DNA of 64,000 nt from Elephas maximus indicus. Lineage: Eukaryota > Chordata > Mammalia > Proboscidea > Elephantidae. Position numbers and translations under genes: made by a program. Position 1 is the stretch's first letter. Every line of letters begins with the position of its first letter. Positions 11,400-21,779 of this stretch are shown here, one piece after another. Below the pieces are notes generated by a model. That model saw nothing but the letters and a program-made list of their open reading frames with translations, was not told the DNA's origin and did not search any database. The DNA is taken from the NCBI RefSeq assembly GCF_024166365.1, contig NC_064826.1, forward strand, positions 61,893,001 to 61,957,000, in the 5' to 3' direction.

Positions 11400-12325
11400 A
11401 ATGTTCACTCAAAACTGCAATTAAGTACAACTTCCAAATACCTGTGGTATTAATAGTGAAACAGAGACATAAATTGGGATTCTATCAGTAGATCTGTCAC
11501 TATACCTAATTCCACTCAGAAATTAGTCAAAAGGCTAAAAGTCCTTGCCTACCAAGAACACGGTTTAAATCATCACAAAAAAGTCTATATGCATTTTAGT
11601 TTCTTTTTATTCCACTAACCTCTGTGATTGGGTGGGTGAGGGGAAGTGTGAAAGCAAAGGGGTAAAGAACAGTCATCTTGGAAAGAGCGGAAGAAAGTGA
11701 AGAGGCAAAAGCATCATTTTGGAGAGTATCAAAAACAGGAAAATAGTTAAGACAGAGATAGCCTGGTTATGACATTTACCATGAACACCTTCCTCAGGTT
11801 CTCAAAACTGATTCCATAGCTCAGTCCTGCACCAGTTCCCAAGTTAATGGGGAATAAACTAAGGATGAATGAACAGCCTAAGCCCAGGGAGTCTTGGCCA
11901 GTTAAGGACACCCGGGCTGTTCAGACCCAGGAGCCAGTCCCTCCAGAGATGATCCCTAGAGGTCAATGAAGAGTCACAGCTCATCCTCTCCCTCTCCAAT
12001 GTTGGGCAACTGGATTTCTGCTATGATCTCTTCTCAAAATCTAATAATGCAATCCTGCTGTCCTACCTTGCTTGTGCCAGGCTTTTCCAGGCTGTGTAAC
12101 AATGTCTACTATCAAAGTTTGTGGCCAGGGCTCTGCCACCAACAGATTTTCCCCTATATCTCCACTAGGTCATACTTCTGGGTGTGAGGTGTGGGGCATT
12201 ACAGTCTAACAGAGAAGGAGCCTATAGTCAGGTTTTTCACATGAAAGCCATATTCTTAGATTATTAGCCACTGACCATGTATCTATCCTTGATGAAAGGC
12301 CCAAATTCAACATGAAATGATATGA
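11400..12325 (-). other. MTERF1 3' UTR and downstream flank
   Basis: No repeat is recognised here. The stretch immediately below 12326 must be the 3' UTR of MTERF1. I found one AATAAA on the minus strand, at 11606-11611, so the 3' UTR may be about 0.7 kb long. Confidence 0.5.
11606..11611 (-). other. Candidate polyadenylation signal (AATAAA) for MTERF1
   Basis: The first AATAAA on the minus strand after the MTERF1 stop codon, about 715 bases beyond it. Supported by motif only. Confidence 0.4.
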
Positions 12326-13523
12326 CTACACTAAAAGATTTTTCAAATTCCCAGTGTTCCATCCATTTAACTTTTTCAATTTAGCTTTATATCTTTTTAG
12401 ACTCCAAGACAGAGGAGTGATACTGGATGTACTCAAGTCATAGCCAGCATTTATCAATTCATTGATTCTAGTTTTTAAAGTATTCAGGCTTGAATCCAGA
12501 ACCCGAGGATTTTTAATTATTTGTGAAATGTTAATTTTTTCCTGTATGAGGTAGTCTATTTTGTCATTAAACTTTTTCTCTGCCAACAAGATCATATCTG
12601 GATAGCTTAAGACAAACTTCTGCACATCTTCTTCGGTACACCCAAGAGAAAACAGCTTCTCTTTGATATTTGCGTAGTTTCTTTTGGCACAGTCACTGGA
12701 AAGGCCTAGAATTTCAGCTCCTGGGCCACATATCAGAGCCAGCAGCTTCTCACTGTTCAAGTTGAAAGCTGACTGTAAAAACTCAATGTTAGTTTTCACT
12801 CGTTTGGTGCTCTGAATCAAGATAAAAGGATTTTTAAAAATTATCTTTCTGACAACATCTGCAGGATCTTTGTGGCCCAAGGACAAACAGACCGCTCGTA
12901 AAAATTCAACCATCTGTTTATTCAGATCAAGACTATTGGAGAAGGTACGTGGAGCATTAGTCAACAATCGACAAAGGCATTTATGGGTCAATCCAATTGA
13001 GTAGAGGAACTTTATATTATTCTCTAAGTTTCGGTTGTTACTGGACCGAAAAAAGGATTCTGGAGAACGTTCCACAATATTTACAATTTCAAGGTCTGAT
13101 GCCATAATCTTCCTCCACAGATCCCATCGTTCTGAAAGGCTTTCCGGTGTCCGTGTTATGGCTCGTGGATATCTTGATATGATGCTAGCAATCACTTCTT
13201 TGCTAGCTCCCTTGGACAAAAGGAACATCTTCAGGTCCTGCTCATTAGTAACCATCCTATTAAAAACTCCAGGCTGTCGTTTCTTTGCCATGTCAATATC
13301 TACTCCCATAGTAAGTAAGTTGTTCAAGAGCTCATCCTTCTCCAAAGACTTGCCATCTGCATTATTACACTTCACGCCAAAAAGCCTAAATGAAACTGAT
13401 TTGAAAAGGATTTCTGTTGAAAATCGGATCATCCAGCATCTTGAAGTGAGGATGAAGTTACTTCTCATATACAAGAGGTTTCTTGGTGCCATAATGGTCA
13501 GGTAGCCCAAACCTTTTGGAATG
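12326..13523 (-). CDS. MTERF1: MTERF1, mitochondrial transcription termination factor 1 (main coding exon)
   Basis: Mitochondrial matrix protein that binds the termination site in the mitochondrial tRNA-Leu(UUR) gene, unwinds and bends the DNA and flips bases out. The exon is open from the splice acceptor (first base 13523) to TAG at 12326-12328. The first in-frame ATG is at 13490-13492 (MAPRNLL), giving 388 residues; upstream residues SIPKGL also fit the human protein, so a longer form starting in another exon is possible. There is no in-frame ATG in the intron side (an upstream TTG is not a plausible start). Residues 1-45 are rich in Arg and Ser and lack early acidic residues, as expected of a presequence. 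The rest is the helical mTERF repeat fold. Human R162, R169, R202, F243, R251, R350 and R387 correspond to conserved residues (R142, R149, R182, F223, R231, R330, R367). Human Y288 is Cys268 here. The C-terminus runs 9 residues beyond the human end. Identity very sure. Confidence 0.97.
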
Positions 13524-13540
13524 CTGTGTAAAACAACATA
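13524..13540 (-). promoter_or_regulatory. MTERF1: 3' splice site of the MTERF1 coding exon
   Basis: On the minus strand the sequence reads 'tatgttgttttacacag' and then the first exon base. A T-rich tract followed by ACACAG is a good acceptor. It sits exactly where similarity to human MTERF1 begins, which argues for a genuine intron and against a processed retrocopy. Confidence 0.75.
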
Positions 13541-15196
13541 CAAGATATTATATAAACACGTGCATTAAACAACTAAATGACTAATTATGATCCCATAAGC
13601 ATTATGGTCATTTCTGTAAGAACACGCCTATGGCTTCAGTTCTCCTGGTGCTGCGGTAACCATTCAGGCACCACATTCTCACTCCCTAGCTCATTGCTTC
13701 TGATGTTCACCTATGGCTCCGGCCTTCTCCCACTCTTGGTATAAAGAAAGGCAAGACAACATGATCACTGCCCCAAATTATTCTTACCCTTATCTTGCTC
13801 TTTTTATCCTTAGGGAGTAATGGACTTTGCCTGCCTTGGCCACCCAAAACCAGTTGTCTCGCCTTTTCTCTCTCTGCTCTATGTTCCTAGTTTCCAAACC
13901 TTTGGCTTATTCCTAGTAACTGGTACCTCTGATTGTCTTGTGCTCCACGTCTCCACATCTTTGTCCTTGCCCCTGCCTACAGATACCAGGCTTCCTTGCT
14001 TCTGCTTGCTCTTGTCTCTTCCTTGCTCTGTCCTACTAATTTTCAAACTCTAAACCTAGTCCTGAAAACCAACACCTCTGACTACCTAATTTCTATTTTA
14101 TACCTTTTTCTAGCTTTGTGGTCCCTTTTAAACCTCTGCTTTCATTAGAGCCTTAATTCTTAGCTCAAATAAACCTCTGGCTTGACAACTCCTGATTCCA
14201 ACCTCCATCTCACTCAGTTTACCCTGTGTGTCCCCTCGGTTCTAACCCAACAACTTTCATCTTCGAGATGATCATGTTGTGGTATTTAATCCACACAGTC
14301 TACCACATGTGGAACTCTGCTAAGAAATGGTATGAAAACATAAAAATCATTTTCCCCTACCCCATCACCACGTTACCACATTACACAAGACAGGGCTGTC
14401 TGCATCTGTTTCACAACATATCTAACTTCTAGCAAGTGCCTAAAATCTCAGTAACTCATTTTCCTGATGATTTAAAAATGCAGCAAAAAACGTATAAATT
14501 TAAGTATGATAAACATAAAATGAGCATCTCCATATCTTCTTAAAACTGTATTTTCACATTTTCAGAATATACAGTTGTGACAAACTGAGCTCTTGGTTTC
14601 TAATTACTTAACAACAGGCTCTTATTGATCGAAGGGGGCATTTCCATTTTCCCCTCTTCTAATTATGCCTTAAAATAGAAAACAGATAGATGGTTTCAAC
14701 CCACCACTAACATGTCCGGCTTAGGACACTGCTTTCAAGATCAGTTTCAGGGAAAGCCCTCTTTGTGGCTATCCTTTTAATTACTCCAATTATAACAAGA
14801 ATTTGGATTATGCCTAGGGGCTAGAAGCATTCCTGTAGCTCACAGAGTTTACAGATCCTCAAAGAATTTGGGAAAAGATTCTAAAACTGTAGAATCAAAT
14901 AACATTTAAGCCAAAATGCAGGACACTCACAAAGCAAATATCAAACAAAAAGGAAAGCGCATTTTAGACTGCTCAACACCCTACTAAGCTCACTCTTCTT
15001 CGCATCTCAATAAAACCACATACTACTCTGTACAACTACATACTCCTCCAAAATACATGAATTTAGAAACCTAAAAATAAGAGCCTCCTTCTAACTAAAG
15101 AATGAAGGTTCCACCTCACATAGCTTGTTCTTTCTTTCAGATGCTCAGTGGTGACCTCTACTGGATAATGGGGCACAACACTGACAGCTGTAGATC
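13541..15196 (-). other. MTERF1 first intron, repeat-poor part
   Basis: Presumed intron between the CpG promoter and the coding exon. A pyrimidine-rich stretch (13640-14250) could be an old repeat that I cannot name. No other exon was identified. Confidence 0.5.
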
Positions 15197-15330
15197 AGGC
15201 CAAACCAAACCAAAATCAAACCCATTGTAGTCGAGTCAGATTCCAACTCTTAGCAACCCTATAGGACAGAGTAGAACTGCCCCACAGGGTTTCTAAGGAG
15301 TGGCCGGTAGATTTGAACTGCCTACCTATT
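15197..15330 (-). mobile_element. AfroSINE, head-truncated
   Basis: Minus-strand SINE with normal tail and middle. The similarity stops near 15330, before the tRNA-like head. It lies in the MTERF1 intron. Confidence 0.85.
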
Positions 15331-15899
15331 ACAAGATGACCAAATGGGATGTAGGAAGAAAACAGTAGAACACCAATTTATACTTGCTTTAACCTTTTAA
15401 AATTTCTACTCTTTAAGTATCTTTTATAATGTACACGGTATAATAGTACTGTAAGACAGGTACATAACTAAAAAAAAAAAAAAAACCAATAAATATACAT
15501 ATAGTGGAGGCACATGACCAAATTTTTTTTATTGATGGTATGCGCAATCAAATAAAGTTTGAAGACTACTATTCTAGAAAGTGCACTCTCTTGTAATTAT
15601 TAACACCATAGTAAACAGGGCTGACAGCACCACAGAATGCTCAAAAGAAATTCTACTAATGGTAGACTTTAAAAACGTGAAAATATACACCAAAATTCTT
15701 AACAAAAGAGTAACAATCTATTTAGGTTTCTCCTGAATTTGTCACAGATGGATTTTACGTCTTTGGGTATAACTCATTCTCCATTGGAATGGCTTTCAGA
15801 TGAATTAGCACGTCCAAGGCAGAACAGAGCAACTTTTCCCAGCTCCCAAACACTAGCCTTCGTTTGATTACTATCACTATCACTACATAACAGTCACTC
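15331..15899 (-). other. MTERF1 intron, no recognised feature
   Basis: AT-rich, with an A-run at about 15470-15485. No exon or repeat recognised. Confidence 0.45.
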
Positions 15900-16600
15900 A
15901 TGCTAAAAATCTAATGAGCTTTGTGTTCTTCCTTTTGCTCAATCCCAGTCATCAAATCATGTAGATCATTTCTTCAGTATCTCTGAAATCCAAGTCCTCT
16001 ACTCTTTCCTGTTGTCCTCTCCTTCAAGCCCTTGCTTCTCTGATACCACTCTCAAGACTACCACCAGTGATACTTGTAAAACAAAGATGTGATCATGTCC
16101 CTCATTCCCTGATTAAAGACCTTCTGTGGCCTTCCACTACCCACTTGGCTGCTAACTGAAAGGTAGGCAGTTCAAGTCCACCCAGAGGCACCTGGGAAGA
16201 AAGGCCTGGTGATCTACTTTCAAAAAATCAGCCACTGACAACCCTATGGAGTACAGTTCTACTGTGACACACATGGGGTCACCATGAGTCAAAACTGATT
16301 TGATGGCAACTGGTCCTGAAAGCAAAATCTTCAGATTGACCTTCCAAAGCCCTTCACTGCTTAGTTCCAACTATCTTTCTAGCCAGCTCTTCTGTTCCAC
16401 AACCACACTACCTCTCCAATCTCTGATTCTGAACATCTTTGCCCATTCCTGTCTCCCTGCCTTTGCTTAAACAATTCTTTCTTTCAGAGGGGTCCATCCT
16501 CCTGATGCTTGCCTCTTAAAATCCTACCTATCCTACAAGGTCCCAATCAAATACTATCTTCCCACAAATCTTTAATAAACACTTACTTTTGAAAGAATCA
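15900..16600 (+). mobile_element. L2 LINE 3' region interrupted by a SINE
   Basis: Both sides of the SINE at 16133-16312 resemble the L2-type 3' region: 'catgtccctcattccctgat', 'gaccttctgtggccttccac', then 'tctccctgcctttgcttaaa' and 'tcctacctatcctacaaggt'. Old and gapped. Confidence 0.55.
16133..16312 (+). mobile_element. AfroSINE, longer subtype
   Basis: Plus-strand copy with head 'ggctgctaactgaaaggtag', the RTE-5'-UTR-like middle 'gaaaggcctggtgatctact' and a decayed tail. Inserted in the L2 relic. Confidence 0.85.
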
Positions 16601-16779
16601 TTTGTTTCACAATAATTTATTAGTAAGGAATCTAAAACTTGGTATTATATTTATTTTTCTTAAAAGAGCTGAACTGGACTTAAAACTGGCAACTAAAATT
16701 TGGTCTTGATTGCAATATTATAAATGCAATAAATTCATCAAGACCATGGTATGAGTAGTTTCAGCTAAGCCTTAAAAAC

Positions 16780-17330
16780 AACAGTAACTAATAATATTGA
16801 CTGTTGGTGAGCAAGTGAGGAAACAGGCAAAACTCTCATATACAATTGTTGGAAGGGAATATTGCCACTACCTTATTGGAAGGCAACTTGGCACCATCTA
16901 CCACAATTTTAATGTTCATACCCTATAACACGGCATTTCCACTTAGTGGAGAGTATCACAGGAAACTTAAGGACAATATGGAGCTGTTAGGTAAAAGGAT
17001 GGCCATTATAACATTATTTCCTATAACAAAAAAGAAGAAACCCTAATGGTCACCAATAATAGAATGATTAACAAATTGTGATATATCTATACAATATAAT
17101 ACTATAAAAAAAAGTTACCGTCGATTCTGACTTAGCTATGTAATACTGTACAACCTTATAAAAAAAGGAGACAAATCTAGTACAACAGAAAGATATCCAA
17201 GAACTGTAAGTGACAAACTGTGTAACAGTAGGGCTAGGAAAATACTTCTTATATAAAAAAGGGGGGCGTGGAAGAGGGAAATCAGTATATGCAGAGAGAA
17301 ACAAAAAAAAAAAAATGGAATAACAACGGT
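16780..17330 (+). mobile_element. Degenerate L1-type 3' region
   Basis: Sense-strand relic: 'ctgttggtgagcaagtgagg' to the 'attgtgatatatctatacaa' stretch is the usual order of the L1 ORF2 end in old half-L1 or L1M copies. No open frame. Confidence 0.55.
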
Positions 17331-18465
17331 TATCCCTGAGAGATTAATGGGAGCTATATCCTATTTCGGTAATGTTGTATTTAATGAACTCGTGTTATTT
17401 TGCAGACCAAAAAGTAAAAGCAAATTCACCTGAGGTGCAAAAAAGTAATGGAAAATATCTATTACTGTTACCTAGTTTTTACACCAAATAAGTCAGGCCT
17501 CAAGAATATCAATAACATTTTACTTTTAGTACCAGACCATCATTCAAAACACTCCTATAACATCTAGCAAGATAAATATTTAAATAGCCTAATGCAAGAA
17601 CTATCAACCACCTACAAATTTCAAAATAATATTCTATAATTGATTTCAACCTCTCTCAAGCATTTTTAATGCACCAAAAACATTATCCCAAGGGATAACT
17701 GCCAAACACAATGAAAATTTCTGTACTTGAAACTTGTGAGGTCTAAGGAATGAATAAAGAGGATTTACATTCCCCTCTGCTTGACGGCAACGGGTTTTTT
17801 GCTCCACAATCAGCCCAATATATAGAGGCTTTCAATAGACATAACTAATCACTGCCTTCAGGGTACTACTTTCCAGCTGATCTACTTCTAACATAAGCTA
17901 AATATTTTGAAGATTTTTACAGAAATGTATTTCTCACCTCATCTGTCTTAAGGAACGGGACTTTGGATCTCGAAATTAGCTGTTCCTAGAGAGGGCCAAA
18001 AAACGGGGCAATATGGTCAGAATTTTTTAAGACAGAATAAACGGATTGATCCCATATAACACCACGTAACGTTCTCGCGAAAACTAATTACCTCTTGAAA
18101 ACTAAGTACTTCTCAAACTTGCTAAGAAGAAAAAGGCAAGTGTACACCTGAGGCTGAAACACGGATTTGATTTGTAAAACCGGAACTAAGTGCTTCGAAT
18201 ACATTGTCTTATTCAAACCCCAACAACCTAGTTGGTAGGCATCATTCCTAGATTACAAAATTGCAAAACATCGCTGAGCACCCTTACTAGCTTGTTGCAG
18301 CTAGTAAGAAAGCTGAAATGCAGGCTTTGAACTCGGGTGGGTCTTTCTTAACTAAAGACCATGGTAATTGCATAAAATGGGCTCTTTTTCCATCCCTCTT
18401 CCTCCCCCAAAGGCAACTCTGTAAGAGGCTGTGCGGGAATAGGACCTCGCTGTCCATAACTCAGG
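17331..18465 (-). other. MTERF1 intron near the promoter, no recognised feature
   Basis: Apparently single copy, AT-rich on the left and more balanced towards 18400. No exon found. Confidence 0.45.
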
Positions 18466-18618
18466 AAACCTTGGTGGCCTAATGCTTAAGAGCTACGGCT
18501 GCTAACCAAAAAGTCGGCAGTTGGAAACCACCAGGCGCTCCTTGGAAACTCTATGGGGCAGTTCTACTCTGTCTTATAGTGTCGCTTTGAGTCGGGATCC
18601 ACTCGACGGCAATGGGTA
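18466..18618 (+). mobile_element. AfroSINE
   Basis: Nearly complete plus-strand copy with well-preserved box A and middle, about 130 bases from the ETS motifs of the MTERF1 promoter and antisense to the gene. Confidence 0.92.
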
Positions 18619-18753
18619 CATCAGTTAAGCTGACCTGTCTCTTAAAAAAAAGAATGCAGAGCCACAGCGGAACCCCGCGCCACCCTTTCAACTGTACCTA
18701 CGCGCAGCACTCGGCGCTGACTTCCCGGGCAGAGAGCCGGAGCGGAAATGAGG

Positions 18754-18779
18754 GGCGGAAGTAGCCAAGACAACTTCCG
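18754..18779. promoter_or_regulatory. Pair of facing ETS/GABP (NRF-2) motifs
   Basis: Motif GCGGAAGT lies at 18755-18762 and its reverse form ACTTCCG at 18773-18779; a weaker GCGGAAAT is at 18742-18749. Paired ETS sites are typical of promoters of nuclear genes for mitochondrial proteins. Supported by motif only. Confidence 0.55.
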
Positions 18780-18800
18780 TCCTCAGGCCGTGCGTAGAGG

Positions 18801-18808
18801 TGACGTCT
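18801..18808. promoter_or_regulatory. CRE-like motif TGACGTCT
   Basis: Seven of eight bases of the palindromic CRE (TGACGTCA), within the CpG-dense segment. A second TGACGTCC lies near 19484. Confidence 0.45.
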
Positions 18809-19490
18809 CCGGCCCTGCGCCCCCCGGCGGCCGTTCCTTGACCCTCCACGGCGCTACGCTAGGGACTCGGCAGAGGGCGGCAGAAGACCGCAGTGACTGC
18901 CTGGAAACTGGCGCCAGAGGTGGGTTTGAGGACCGGGCCCGGGGCCTCGCGGCCCAGGCAGGTGGACAAAGACAAGCTGCTGGGGAGCTGCAGGAGCTCC
19001 ACTCCCTGCAGGCTACACGCGGCGGGGAGGTCGCTATTAGAAACATGAATTGTGCCGCCTGATAGGGCGATTACCGTTATCAATGCGGTTACCGATGCAG
19101 ATGAACACGTCGGCTTTTGTTGCGTGAAAGCGCGTACTTTCCGAGGCTGGTAAACGGTCGCAGATACGCTCTCTTTCCTCGTCTACCTTTGAAATCCTGG
19201 TGTGTGGCTGCTCGACCAAATTCAGTACCAGCCTTCAGGCTGGGAATCATAATTCCAGTGGACTTCACTTTACGTGCTTGCAGCACGAATTAAATCTGGT
19301 TCTTTTGAAAGCGTGACGAATTTAGGCCATTTAAAGACTGGGTTTAAAGACTGGAAGTGACTGAAACTTCTCCACAGCGAGTGCATTTTCGCCAGCTTTG
19401 TGAGCATCGGCTTAAGCCTCTCCAGACTCATCTGCCTCATGATGTGGCAGTTAAGTTTCAGTCAGGACAACCTATTCTGCCGTGACGTCC

Positions 19491-20317
19491 AAAACAGAAA
19501 TAATACCTAGATTGATGAATTAACCATCCGGCTGCCAAGCTGTCTTCAGGAGAAGGTGGTGCGTTGGTCTTTAGAAAAACAGAAAGGGGGTGGGGAGGTG
19601 ATCCTGAATTCTACTACAAGGAAAAAAAAAATTCCTGCAGTGCCCTTCTCTGCGTGAACCTAATGATAAAATTCCAGCGACCAATTAATGTTTAATCTTC
19701 ACTCGGTGTTTTGTTATTGTCACTTTGTTTTGAGTTGACTGTTTTGTTCATAAGGATAGTCTCTAATCAGTGACACAACTTACTGCTAGTTCCTCCAAGC
19801 AAAAAATAATCCTGAAAAATTAGAAATGGCCTCTCTGTGAATTTCTAAAACCTGTTTCTGCATAGGAGGAGCTACTGTATTGGAGTTGATAGTAGAAGTC
19901 TACAATCAGCATGTGAAACAATAAAATCATTTTTAGGAATCATTAAATTTCAAGTTTCAAAAAGACCTTTGAGATTATGGAGCCTCACTCCTCTCATTTT
20001 ACAGATGAGGACATTGAAGCCCTCGGAGTAGGAGTCAATAAGAGAATGCATGTCATACCTCCTTGACCAGAAGGTTTTCTACAATTTACACCACATGCTT
20101 TGTTGTAAGGAAATAGGTTATCAAAGATCCCTTCAGTCTCATTTAGGCAACATCATCTACATTTCTTTGCAATGATACCTTGTAGGTAAAGGAGGTATCT
20201 AGGTTCTTTTGAAAATAATTTCCATATTTCCCATACAAAGTTTTCTGATTACAAATGTTTTAAATGCATATTTTAAAATACTGAAAAGAGAACAAAAACT
20301 ATAATAAGGGTTGGATT
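19491..20317. other. Upstream flank of MTERF1, with a small MIR fragment
   Basis: Mostly single copy. About 19975-20045 looks like an antisense MIR core ('cattttacagatgaggacat'). No gene recognised on the far side of the CpG promoter. Confidence 0.45.
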
Positions 20318-20610
20318 CTTGCTGTTAGTTGTCAAGTAGACTCCGACTAATGGCAACCCCATATACAGCAGAATAAAACCTTGCCCAGTCCTGCACCATC
20401 TCCTGGGACAATATTCTATTGTGATCCACAGGGTTTTCATTGGCTAATCTTCAGAAGTAGATCACCAGGCCTTTCTTCCTAGTCTGTCTTAGTCTGGAAG
20501 CTCTGCTGAAACCTGTCCACCATGTGCGACTCTGCTGGTGTTTGAAATAACCAGTGGCATAGTTTCCAGCAACACATAAGCCACCATAGTAGAAGAAAGT
20601 GACAGACAAT
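20318..20610 (-). mobile_element. Internally deleted RTE (5' UTR joined to 3' end)
   Basis: On the minus strand about 200 bases match the RTE 5' UTR (compare 51400-51655 and 59240-59460), including 'agcttccagactaagacaga'. They end near 'attgtc' at about 20405 and pass directly into the last 85 bases of RTE ('ggactgggcaaggttttatt' to the tail). No tRNA-like head is present. This is a non-autonomous RTE derivative lacking endonuclease and reverse transcriptase. Confidence 0.82.
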
Positions 20611-20769
20611 GCCGGAAGGGTTGGGTTAGGGTGATATATTATCAATGAGGTTCTTTTCTTTTCAAATTTCTGCAAGGATGTTTATCTATAATGATTTTTA
20701 AAATGTCATTGTCTTCAGTAAGAGCAATGACTACTACCTCGTTGCCACTGGTTACAGTGTGTTACAGCA

Positions 20770-20900
20770 GGACCTGTGTTTTATTCGTTTTATTTATTGA
20801 GCACCTGCACATTCCAGGCTCTGTTTTCGGGCTGAAACACACAGTAGAAAACAAGACAAAGCCCCTGCCCTCCTGGACCTTATTTTCAGTGGTGGGTCTT
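20770..20900 (-). mobile_element. L2 LINE 3' end, antisense
   Basis: 'ttatttattgagcacctgca' followed by 'ccaggctctgttttcg' and 'aagcccctgccctcctgga' is the usual antisense L2 end. Confidence 0.65.
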
Positions 20901-21262
20901 CATAGAAAGCATGAGTGTCTACTCTTCTACGTAATTCCCAGCATCTCCCCTCCCAAAGATCATAGCTGATCCAAGTCCCTACTAACTGGATATAATTAAG
21001 AAAAAGGAAAATGTGGTTGGAAACAGTGGAGTAGATGTAGGGGAGAAGACCAGAGGCCTGGAGGAACAAAGAGGAAAAGGGATGGAATGACGTGATAGCA
21101 ACATGGTGGGAGGGCAGTTTTTCCCAGAAACTGTTCTTAGTTTTCATCTTTCTAGTTTTTTTAAGAAGGCTAGATTAATTCAATTTTAAGTCAAATTTTT
21201 ATTGTCCTGTGTTATGTTTCTTTTACAACTCTCTTTTCTGAAACAAGGGTGATATTAGATGG

Positions 21263-21427
21263 CCACCAAACCAAACTCATTGCCATCAAGTCAATTCCAA
21301 TTTATAGCTACCCTTTAGGACAGAGTAGAACTGCCCCGTAGGGTATCCAAGCAGCATCTGGTGGATTCGAACCACCAGCCTTTTAGTTAGCGGCTGAGCT
21401 CTTAACTACTGTGCACCAGGCCTCCAG
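21263..21427 (-). mobile_element. AfroSINE
   Basis: Complete minus-strand copy with a perfect 10-bp target duplication, tattagatgg, at 21253-21262 and 21428-21437. Confidence 0.95.
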
Positions 21428-21589
21428 TATTAGATGGTAGCGGGGGGAAAAAAGTTGCCAGGTCTGTCATAACCCCTGCCCCCACTCTATTTTAATCCAA
21501 AAATCTGTTGCAGGAGGAAAGCATAGATTCTGGAGCACTCCCTCCCCAAACTGCTCTTAGGGCTGACCCGAAGTCAAGTCAAATACCAA

Positions 21590-21779
21590 AAAAAGAAACC
21601 CGGTTCTGCATGAGTCGGCACCATGAGAATAGAACTGTGCTCCACAGAGTTTTCAATGGCTGGTTTTTCAAAAGTAGGTGATCAGACCTTTCTTCTGAGG
21701 CACTTTAGGGTGGACTTGAGCCTCCAAACTTTTGGTTAGGAGCAGAGCTCGTGAACAGTTTGTACCACCCGGGGACTCC
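21590..21779 (-). mobile_element. AfroSINE, longer subtype
   Basis: Diverged minus-strand copy; the middle has 'taggtgatcagacctttctt' and the right end 'gtttgtaccacccgggga'. Older than its neighbour at 21263. Confidence 0.75.

Larger units (their letters stand above)
18650..19490 (-). promoter_or_regulatory. MTERF1: CpG-rich promoter region, presumed MTERF1 promoter and first exon
   Basis: The only clearly CpG-dense segment of the window (densest at 18660-19180, weaker to 19490). It lies about 5 kb upstream of the coding exon on the correct side. It holds ETS/GABP-type GGAAG motifs in both directions and a CRE-like TGACGTCT. The exact start of transcription and the first splice donor could not be fixed; AG|GTACAG on the minus strand near 18697 is one weak candidate. 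Open frames here, for example 18748-19062, are GC-driven artefacts. Confidence 0.75.

Noticed and set aside
13035..13505. 156-codon plus-strand open frame
   Set aside because: It is the exact antisense of the conserved MTERF1 exon.
12326..13523. MTERF1 exon as a processed retrocopy
   Set aside because: The frame is intact, a splice acceptor lies exactly at the start of similarity, there is no poly(A) or target duplication around it, and a CpG promoter lies upstream.
18748..19062. 104-codon frame and opposing frames in the GC-rich region
   Set aside because: Open frames are expected in CpG islands. The composition is Arg/Gly/Ala-rich with no motif; the promoter reading fits better.
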